Below are positions 1 to 5,662 of a stretch of 6,255 nt of DNA, piece after piece. Both the position numbers and the translations under genes were made by a program. Position 1 is the stretch's first letter. The number at the start of each line of letters is the position of its first letter. The notes under the pieces were generated by a model, which was given only the letters and a program-made list of their open reading frames with translations, did not search any database and was not told where the DNA came from. The DNA is from a bacterium (lineage in GTDB: Bacteria; JAMCPX01), in assembly GCA_021815065.1 (NCBI GenBank), contig JAKAHI010000091.1, positions 1 to 6,255 of the forward strand, written 5' to 3'.

Positions 1-2227
1 GCCGCTGCTTGCTCAGGCCGGTCATAATATCCGACTCGGCTGTTCCCAATTCTGCGGAGATATCTTTGAGCAGGGACATCTTTTCCCGTACGAATTTATA
101 GGCAACGTCGCCGGTCACTGCCTCTATCCTCCTCACGCCCGCCGACACGGACGATTCCTTTGTTATAACGAACAAGCCGATGTCGCCTGTACGTTTTATG
201 TGGGTGCCGCCGCACAGCTCCTTGCTGATTTTGTCGATGGTGATGACCCTGACGACGTCTTTATACTTTTCATCGAACAGTGCCATTGCGCCTTCCTTTA
301 CGGCGTCATCCAATGACGAAAAGGTTATATTGACTTCGTGGTTCTCCCGTATCCACTGATTTACGGTTTCTTCAATCCTGAGAATTTCTTCCGGACCGAC
401 CGGACGATTGTGCGTGAAGTCAAACCTGAGCCTCGCCGGACTGACGTATGAGCCTGCCTGTGTAATGTGCGAACCGATCAATTTTCTCAATGCTGCCTGT
501 AAAAGGTGTGTTGCCGTATGGTGCAAAGATGTTGCCTGACGGCTCTCGCTGTTCACCGCGAGCTCGAGATTTTGTCCTTTTATAAAAAGCCCGTGTTCTA
601 CCTTTCCGCTGTGGGCTACGAGCCCTTCAAGCGGTTTGACCGTGTCGGACACGGCAAATTTATTGTAGCCGGCAGATATCATCCCGCTGTCACCTGCCTG
701 GCCGCCCGACTCTGCATAGAACGGCGTTTCCTTGAAGATGAGGATCCCTTCCTCGCCTTCTTTGAGTTCATCGGCAAGCTGATCGTTTTTTATGATGTAC
801 TGAAGGGGTGTTTTTAATGTCAATCTCCGGTACCCGGCAAACTCCGTCGGGCCGAGGGCCTGCACTATCTGGTTATACAGCGATGTGTCTTTTATGTCCA
901 GGGCCTTGCCGAACCTGCTTGCCTCCCGTGCCTTCTTTTTTTGCCCGTCCATGAGCCGGCTGAACGCCGGATAATCAACGCTCGACCCGTTTTCTTTTGC
1001 AATGTCGGACAGGATATCGATGGGGAAGCCGTACGTATCATAGAGCTTAAAGGCGAACTCTCCGTCTATGGTCTTGACACCGGATGATTGCAACGCGTGC
1101 AGGTGTTCGTCAATAAACGCCAGCCCCCTCTCAAGCGTCGTTAAAAATTTCGTCTCTTCTTCTTGAATGGTAGACCTGATTATGGCCTCATGCGCGGGAA
1201 GGTCTGTATAGGTATCGTTGTAGAGTTCGACAATGCGGCCTGCCGATGTATACAGGAGCGGCTCCCGCATGCCTATCATAAACGCATAGCGCAATGCACG
1301 CCGTAAGATTCTTCTCAGAACGTATCCGCGCTGCTCGTTGGAAGGGAATACGCCGTCGTTGATTAAAAAGACCGCTGCCCTGATATGGTCGGCTATTACC
1401 CGTAACGCGGTGCCGGTGAGCTTGTCCCGGTCATACGTTGTATGAAGTGTGTCGGACAAACCGGCGATGATGCTTTTGAAAATATCTATATCGTAGTTGC
1501 TCGTTACCCCGGAAAGCACGGCGCTTATCCTTTCGAGCCCCATGCCGGTGTCGATGCTCGGTTTCGGAAGGGGGACAAAGGATGCGTCCTGTTGCTTGTT
1601 GTATTGCATAAAGACAAGATTCCATATTTCAAGATACCGGTCGCAATCGGAGCCTATACCGTCTTCAGGGTTATCACAGGGAACCGCCTCGCCCTGGTCG
1701 AATATGATTTCAGAGCACGGACCGCACGGACCCGTGTCCCCCATGGACCAGAAGTTGTCCTTTTCTCCCATCCGCACGATATGACTCGAGGGTATTTTTA
1801 TATCGTTCTGCCATATATGATACGCATCATCGTCATCATTAAAAACGGTTATCCAGAGCCGTTCAGCGGGCAGTTTGAATCGTTCGGTCAAAAGCTCCCA
1901 TGCAAACCGGATTGCGTCTTTTTTAAAATAATCGCCGAAAGAAAAATTGCCGAGCATTTCAAAAAAGGTGTGGTGCCGTGCCGTGTAGCCTACATTCTCA
2001 AGGTCGTTGTGTTTTCCTCCTGCCCGTACGCACTTCTGCGATGTGCATGCCCTGGTGTAGCCGGCTTTTTCTTCGCCGGTAAATATCTTTTTGAACTGAA
2101 CCATGCCTGCATTGGTAAAAAGCAGGGTCGGATCGTTTTGAGGAATAAGCGGGGAACTCTGCACAAGCCTATGCCCGTTTGAAACGAAATATCTAAGGAA
2201 GGTGTCTCTGACTTCTTTCGTATTCAC
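1..2227 (-). CDS. alaS: Alanyl-tRNA synthetase (AlaRS), 3' end cut off by the window
   Basis: Cytoplasmic class II enzyme that charges tRNA-Ala with alanine and hydrolyses mischarged Ser/Gly-tRNA-Ala. I translated the reverse strand by hand; the frame stays open to the window edge, giving 742 codons against about 875 residues in the E. coli enzyme. The aminoacylation core is clear: NDPTLLFTNAGM near residues 31-42, HHTFFEMLGNFSFGDYFK near 85-102 (class II motif 2 region), and DTGMGLER at 226-233 (motif 3). The editing domain has both metal-binding pairs intact: H570-x3-H574 (HTATH) and C672-x3-H676 (CGGTH). The missing part should be the C-terminal oligomerisation/C-Ala region. The start is GTG: the pilT TGA lies in the same frame only one codon upstream, and the first internal ATG is at about residue 42, inside a conserved motif. 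A weak GAGAAG ribosome site lies 9 bases upstream, within pilT, so coupling to pilT translation is likely. The identification is very secure. Confidence 0.97.
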   Translation of the reverse strand, partial: MNTKEVRDTFLRYFVSNGHRLVQSSPLIPQNDPTLLFTNAGMVQFKKIFTGEEKAGYTRACTSQKCVRAGGKHNDLENVGYTARHHTFFEMLGNFSFGDYFKKDAIRFAWELLTERFKLPAERLWITVFNDDDDAYHIWQNDIKIPSSHIVRMGEKDNFWSMGDTGPCGPCSEIIFDQGEAVPCDNPEDGIGSDCDRYLEIWNLVFMQYNKQQDASFVPLPKPSIDTGMGLERISAVLSGVTSNYDIDIFKSIIAGLSDTLHTTYDRDKLTGTALRVIADHIRAAVFLINDGVFPSNEQRGYVLRRILRRALRYAFMIGMREPLLYTSAGRIVELYNDTYTDLPAHEAIIRSTIQEEETKFLTTLERGLAFIDEHLHALQSSGVKTIDGEFAFKLYDTYGFPIDILSDIAKENGSSVDYPAFSRLMDGQKKKAREASRFGKALDIKDTSLYNQIVQALGPTEFAGYRRLTLKTPLQYIIKNDQLADELKEGEEGILIFKETPFYAESGGQAGDSGMISAGYNKFAVSDTVKPLEGLVAHSGKVEHGLFIKGQNLELAVNSESRQATSLHHTATHLLQAALRKLIGSHITQAGSYVSPARLRFDFTHNRPVGPEEILRIEETVNQWIRENHEVNITFSSLDDAVKEGAMALFDEKYKDVVRVITIDKISKELCGGTHIKRTGDIGLFVITKESSVSAGVRRIEAVTGDVAYKFVREKMSLLKDISAELGTAESDIMTGLSKQR

Positions 2228-2230
2228 CGA

Positions 2231-3382
2231 TCAGAACTTCTCTATCTTGAAATCTTCGTCTTTGCCGGCAGCGGATTTTTTATCGAAGTCGTCCCATGAC
2301 ATATCGGAGGTCGATGTTATGCCTTTGACCCTCAGGGCAAAATCGTCCGGGTTGGTCGACTGCCGCAGTGCCTCTTCATACGTTATAAGGTTTTGTCTGA
2401 ACAATTGGAGCAGGGATTGATCGAATGTCTGCATGCCGTAGGTTGTAAATCCCTTTGCTATGGTGTCGTGGACCTCCATGATCCTTTCCTCGTCCGCGAT
2501 AAGCTCCCGTATTCTCGCTGTCGCTATCATGACCTCGATTGCAGGTACCCTTCCTTTGTTATCGGCCTTTGGCACAAGCCTCTGGGAGATAACGGCTTTT
2601 AGAATCGATGCGAGCTGCAGCCGGACAGCCTTCTGCTGATAGGGGGGAAAAATGGATACCACCCTGTTTATAGATTCCTTTGCATCGAGTGTGTGCAGGG
2701 TGCTGAGAACGAGATGTCCCGTTTCAGCGGCGGTTATCGCTGTTTCGATCGTTTCAAAATCCCTCATTTCTCCGACGAGTATGACGTCCGGGTCTTCTCT
2801 CAGTGCACTCCTCAGCGCTGTCGCGAAGCTCTGGGTGTCGACACCGAGTTCCCGCTGATTGACGATACTCTTTTTGTCCCTCAGCAGGTACTCGATCGGA
2901 TCCTCTATGGTCATGATATGGGATGTCCTGTTCGCATTGATATGATCGATCACCGAGGCAAGGGTCGTCGATTTTCCGCTGCCTGTTGTCCCGGTGACAA
3001 GTACAAGCCCTCTTTGTTCCAGTGCTATCTTCTCTATAACCTTTGGAAGGTTCAACTGATCGAAGGACGGCACGCCGAAAGGTATAACCCTGAATACAGC
3101 GCCTATGGTTCCCCTCTGCTGAAATACGTTTACCCTGAACCTTCCCAGTCCGGGTACGCCATACGCCATATCCAGCTCATAGGTGGTCTTAAACTTCTCT
3201 CTCTGGACAGGGGTCATGATTCCAAAGGTCATCCTTCCGAGGTCCTCGGGTGTAAGCCGCGGGGCTTCTTTGTACGGCACCAGTGAGCCGTTTATTCTGA
3301 ATATGGGAGGCAGCCCTGCCTTTAAATGTATATCGGATGCGTTTGCCTTGGTTGCAACCTTAAGGATGTCATTTAACTCCAT
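2231..3382 (-). CDS. pilT: Type IV pilus retraction ATPase PilT
   Basis: Hexameric cytoplasmic ATPase at the inner-membrane base of type IV pili. It drives pilin depolymerisation for twitching motility, adhesion and DNA uptake. The protein has 383 residues. The N-terminal PAS-like domain opens with MELNDILKVATKANASDIHL, typical of PilT. The RecA-like ATPase domain carries Walker A GTTGSGKST (131-139), the Asp box TIEDPIEY (158-165), Walker B ILVGEMRD (201-208) and the His box HLVLSTLHT (223-231). The helix ARIRELI (289-295) occupies the place of the PilT AIRNLIRE motif needed for retraction, and the conserved C-terminal stretch GMQTFDQSL to NPDDFAL follows (316-350). These argue for PilT rather than the assembly ATPase PilB. 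The tail after about residue 355 is hydrophilic and makes the protein some 35-40 residues longer than the shortest family members. The ATG directly follows the recA TAG, and AGGAG lies 9 bases upstream inside recA. No other pilus gene is present, so the pilus itself must be encoded elsewhere. Confidence 0.96.
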   Translation of the reverse strand: MELNDILKVATKANASDIHLKAGLPPIFRINGSLVPYKEAPRLTPEDLGRMTFGIMTPVQREKFKTTYELDMAYGVPGLGRFRVNVFQQRGTIGAVFRVIPFGVPSFDQLNLPKVIEKIALEQRGLVLVTGTTGSGKSTTLASVIDHINANRTSHIMTIEDPIEYLLRDKKSIVNQRELGVDTQSFATALRSALREDPDVILVGEMRDFETIETAITAAETGHLVLSTLHTLDAKESINRVVSIFPPYQQKAVRLQLASILKAVISQRLVPKADNKGRVPAIEVMIATARIRELIADEERIMEVHDTIAKGFTTYGMQTFDQSLLQLFRQNLITYEEALRQSTNPDDFALRVKGITSTSDMSWDDFDKKSAAGKDEDFKIEKF

Positions 3383-4426
3383 CTAAGCCTTCTCCTGTTC
3401 CCTTTTTTGTGCCTTTTCGTTTTTAATAAGACTGAAATGCTGTTTTATCTTTTCCTCTATTTTTTCGCTAATCTCGGGGTGTTCTTTCAGGAACAATCTC
3501 GTGTTGTCCCTGCCCTGGCCGATACGCTCGTTGTTGAACGTATACCACGCCCCGCTCTTATCTATTGCCTTTATCTCCGTCCCGATGTCAATGATCTCGC
3601 CGATTTTTGAAACGCCCTCCCCGTAGTATATGTCAAACTCGCTCTCCCGGAACGGAGGTGCTACCTTATTCTTTACTATCTTTACCTTGGTCCTTGTCCC
3701 TATGATAGAATCGCCTTCTTTGATATTGTTGACGCGGCGGATATCTATCCTTACGGATGCATAGAACTTCAGGGCATTGCCTCCCGTCGTTGTTTCGGGA
3801 TTGCCGAAAAATACGCCGATCTTCATCCTTATCTGATTGGTAAAAACAACGATTGTCTGGGTCTTGCTTATGTTCGCCGTAAGCTTACGCAGCGCCTGAG
3901 ACATAAGCCTTGCCTGGGCGCCCATTTGCGCATCCCCCATATCTCCTTCAAGCTCCGACTTCGGCACGAGTGCCGCAACGGAATCTATGACAACAATGTC
4001 GATGGCACCGCTTCGCACCAGGGTGTCCGTTATCTCCAGTGCCTGTTCCCCGGAATCGGGCTGGGAAACAAGCAGTTCGTCGATGTTAACACCGAGCTTT
4101 CGCGCATAGTTGATATCAAGGGCATGTTCCGCATCGATGAAGGCAGCAACACCGCCGGCCTTTTGTGCCTCGGCAATGATGTGAAGTGTCAGGGTCGTTT
4201 TACCGGATGATTCGGGACCAAAAATTTCAACAACCCTGCCCTTGGGAATGCCGCCGACGCCAAGCGCTATATCCAGGCCGAGTGAGCCTGTCGGTATAAC
4301 GGGCGTATCAACGATGGCCCCTGTCGTGCCAAGCTTCATGATACTGCCCTTGCCGAACTGTTTTTCGATGTTTGCAAGGGCCATATCGAGGGCCTTCTTT
4401 TTACTCTGTGTATCAATAACTGTCAT
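3383..4426 (-). CDS. recA: Recombinase RecA
   Basis: DNA-dependent ATPase that forms filaments on single-stranded DNA, catalyses strand exchange and, in the SOS response, stimulates LexA self-cleavage. The 347 residues match the usual family length of about 350. Walker A is GPESSGKTT (70-78), and FIDAEHALD (96-104) includes the catalytic Glu at position 100. Walker B is IDIVVIDS (142-149). Loop L1 lies around EGDMGDAQMGAQARLMSQAL (160-179), and loop L2 runs from NQIRMKIGVFFG to PETTTGGN (197-217). The recA signature ALKFYASVR is at 218-226. The DNA-contacting Phe of L2 is kept (F207); the preceding residue is Phe where E. coli has Met. The C-terminal tail (about 320-347) is lysine-rich and mixed in charge, unlike the strongly acidic E. 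coli tail. The ATG overlaps the thpR stop as ATGA, and a strong AAGGAGG sits 4 bases upstream. I see no CTGT-N8-ACAG LexA box directly upstream. Confidence 0.98.
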   Translation of the reverse strand: MTVIDTQSKKKALDMALANIEKQFGKGSIMKLGTTGAIVDTPVIPTGSLGLDIALGVGGIPKGRVVEIFGPESSGKTTLTLHIIAEAQKAGGVAAFIDAEHALDINYARKLGVNIDELLVSQPDSGEQALEITDTLVRSGAIDIVVIDSVAALVPKSELEGDMGDAQMGAQARLMSQALRKLTANISKTQTIVVFTNQIRMKIGVFFGNPETTTGGNALKFYASVRIDIRRVNNIKEGDSIIGTRTKVKIVKNKVAPPFRESEFDIYYGEGVSKIGEIIDIGTEIKAIDKSGAWYTFNNERIGQGRDNTRLFLKEHPEISEKIEEKIKQHFSLIKNEKAQKREQEKA

Positions 4427-4995
4427 AATGCCTCCTTGTTCAGGTCTACAGTATATAAGGGACGGTAAACAGCGCCTTTGGAACCAAGTATACTTTGAAA
4501 CAGGACTACCCTGTCAACAAAAGAACTACTTATTAAAATATCATCCCACACCTTAATTATTTTTTCAAGACCTTGATTGTCCACGGCACCATTGACCCGT
4601 CCGATGGTTATGTGTGCGGTAAACGGCCTGTCTTCGCCGTTGAGGTCATGAATAGAAACTTCTAACTTGTCAAATAATGCCTTTACCTGTTCTTGTTGTT
4701 CTATACCTATCCACAAAACCCTTGGTCTTGCAAGAGAAGGGAATGCGCCTATGGTATGCAACTCGATCCTGAATGCCTTCATTCCCTTGAGTGAATCCAT
4801 CGCCCCGGTTACACGCTTTACCTGCTGCTCGTCGATAGTATTGAGGAACTTGAGCGTAAGATGAATATTGTCTCTTTCAACCCACCGCACGCTCTGTTTG
4901 GCGCCCATGCCCACGGGGCGCAGCTCATCGATGACCTTTCGCAGGGCAGCGCGTGCGGCTTCTTCTACGGGTAATGCGATAAATGCCCTTATCAT
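4423..4995 (-). CDS. thpR: RNA 2',3'-cyclic 3'-phosphodiesterase (2H phosphoesterase, LigT family)
   Basis: Small cytoplasmic enzyme of the 2H phosphoesterase superfamily. Family members open 2',3'-cyclic phosphate RNA ends to 2'-phosphomonoesters and can ligate tRNA halves in vitro; the physiological role in bacteria is unclear. The protein has 190 residues, the usual family size. The N-terminus MIRAFIALP is typical. The two catalytic HxTL-type motifs are H45-L-T-L48 and H128-I-T-I131; the second has Ile in place of Leu, a conservative change. The later segments VVLFQSILGS (163-172) and GAVYRPL (174-180) match the family's C-terminal strands. The ATG overlaps the pgpA stop by 4 bases and has no good Shine-Dalgarno sequence of its own, so it is probably translated by ribosomes finishing pgpA. 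Position just upstream of recA is common for this family. No signal peptide or membrane segment is seen. Confidence 0.93.
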   Translation of the reverse strand: MIRAFIALPVEEAARAALRKVIDELRPVGMGAKQSVRWVERDNIHLTLKFLNTIDEQQVKRVTGAMDSLKGMKAFRIELHTIGAFPSLARPRVLWIGIEQQEQVKALFDKLEVSIHDLNGEDRPFTAHITIGRVNGAVDNQGLEKIIKVWDDILISSSFVDRVVLFQSILGSKGAVYRPLYTVDLNKEAL

Positions 4996-5480
4996 AGGGA
5001 CCGGCCTATCAGTATCTCCAATAAAAAGATGAGCATACGGACAAGAATATTTGCGGCTATTCCCGCGGCTATGTCATCAAGCATAATACCTATACCACCG
5101 TGGACATTCTTATCAAGGTACGAGATCGGGTAGGGTTTGCTTATGTCAAGTGCCCTGAAACAGAGAAATCCGGCGATTACAGGAACAATGCCCGGCGGTA
5201 TAAACAACAAAGTGATATACATACCGGCAATCTCGTCTATTACTATTTTCCCGCTGTCCTGCTCGTTCAGTATCTTTTCCGCCTTACCCGCGGCGAGGGT
5301 GCCGATGACCAGCAGCGCGCCGAGCACTAAGAGTGACTGATAGGTATCCAGATATTTTGAGGCAAAATAGTAAAGTACAACACCCGGTATACTGCCGAAT
5401 GTGCCCGGTGCAATGGGCAGGTATCCGATAAACATGCCGGTGGCAACAAATAAAACAACCGTATTGTAAATCTTCTTCAT
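4992..5480 (-). CDS. pgpA: Phosphatidylglycerophosphatase A
   Basis: Inner-membrane enzyme that dephosphorylates phosphatidylglycerophosphate to phosphatidylglycerol, the last step in making this phospholipid. The 162 residues are the normal length. Conserved PgpA blocks are all present in order: GYLPIAPGTFGS (19-30), DSGKIVIDEIAGM (75-87, with the D82-E83 pair), FRALDISKPYPI (108-119) and HGGIGIMLDDIAAG (127-140, with D135-D136). Hydrophobic stretches at about 34-62, 86-107 and 138-158 fit membrane helices. The ATG at 5480 gives the usual short MKK opening before the first hydrophobic segment. In-frame codons upstream contain no ATG, GTG or TTG before a TGA. No Shine-Dalgarno sequence is visible, and the best -10 box ends only 7 bases upstream, so the gene may be read from a leaderless transcript. 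It is the first gene of the operon, and its stop overlaps the thpR start. Confidence 0.95.
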   Translation of the reverse strand: MKKIYNTVVLFVATGMFIGYLPIAPGTFGSIPGVVLYYFASKYLDTYQSLLVLGALLVIGTLAAGKAEKILNEQDSGKIVIDEIAGMYITLLFIPPGIVPVIAGFLCFRALDISKPYPISYLDKNVHGGIGIMLDDIAAGIAANILVRMLIFLLEILIGRSL

Positions 5481-5487
5481 CTGTATT

Positions 5488-5516
5488 TTTATACTCGATA
5501 TTCATCGTTAAAGCAA
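5488..5516 (-). promoter_or_regulatory. Probable promoter of the pgpA-thpR-recA-pilT-alaS operon
   Basis: On the minus strand, TATAAA (5493-5488) matches the sigma-70 -10 consensus at 5 of 6 positions. It sits exactly 17 bases downstream of TTGCTT (5516-5511), a 3-of-6 match to the -35 consensus. With normal spacing, transcription would start at about 5481-5480, at the A of the pgpA ATG or one base before it. This is the only upstream non-coding region of the operon, which supports a promoter here. The weak -35 and the AT-rich background limit confidence. A second pairing, TTGTTA with GAATAT about 18 bases downstream, is poorer. Confidence 0.45.
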
Positions 5517-5547
5517 AACAATAACAACCGATTGCGTATACACCATT

Positions 5548-5560
5548 GGGCAGACTGTCC
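5548..5560. repeat. 13-base imperfect dyad in the divergent intergenic region
   Basis: The sequence GGGCAGACTGTCC is an inverted repeat centred on the A at 5554, with CAG/CTG inner arms, GG/CC outer arms and one mismatched pair. It lies about 30 bases upstream of the proposed operon -35. It could be an operator half-site arrangement, but a dyad this short may arise by chance. It does not match the E. coli LexA box. Confidence 0.2.
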
Positions 5561-5585
5561 GTGAATTGTTTTTATGGCACTCCCT

Positions 5586-5599
5586 ATAAAAATTTTTAT
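5586..5599. repeat. 14-base AT-rich perfect palindrome in the divergent intergenic region
   Basis: The run ATAAAAATTTTTAT reads the same on both strands. It lies about 70 bases upstream of the operon promoter and about 40-50 bases upstream of the rightward -10 box. A rigid A5T5 tract in this position could bend DNA, act as an UP-like element or bind a regulator. It is too AT-rich, and has no loop, to be a credible terminator hairpin. Confidence 0.3.
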
Positions 5600-5614
5600 T
5601 GCATAAGTTCTTTA

Positions 5615-5642
5615 TTTAAGATATTCCCAAAAGTAATATAAT
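5615..5642 (+). promoter_or_regulatory. Probable promoter of the divergent lipoprotein gene
   Basis: A perfect TATAAT lies at 5637-5642. The best -35 candidate, TTTAAG (5615-5620), is 16 bases upstream and matches only 3 of 6 positions, so the promoter may depend on an activator. The predicted start near 5649 would give a leader of about 14 bases. That leader contains the AGGGAG ribosome site at 5652-5657, five bases before the ATG at 5663. Background AT richness makes a chance match possible. Confidence 0.5.
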
Positions 5643-5662
5643 AGTATAAGAAGGGAGACGCT

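Noticed and set aside
1442..2182. Plus-strand open frame of 246 codons antisense to alaS
   Set aside because: It mirrors the alaS codons in the same phase, has no recognisable domain, and lies over a strongly conserved AlaRS core that explains the coding signal.
2228..2230. A terminator or promoter between pilT and alaS
   Set aside because: Only three bases separate the genes, and no GC-rich hairpin followed by a T run is seen around the junction.
2693..3286. Plus-strand open frame of 197 codons antisense to pilT
   Set aside because: It is opposite an intact PilT with all ATPase motifs; its translation is Cys/Arg-rich with no family resemblance.
4500..4514. Inverted repeat ACAGG-ACTAC-CCTGT upstream of recA, considered as a LexA box or hairpin
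   Set aside because: The half-sites are in the opposite order to the E. coli SOS box, the arms are only 5 bases, and it lies in thpR coding sequence where the codons explain it.
5284..5505. Minus-strand open frame starting 25 bases upstream of pgpA, possibly a leader peptide
   Set aside because: It has no ribosome site, runs out of frame through most of pgpA, and encodes a Cys/His/Arg-rich sequence typical of a shadow frame. A short regulatory leader cannot be excluded but is not supported.
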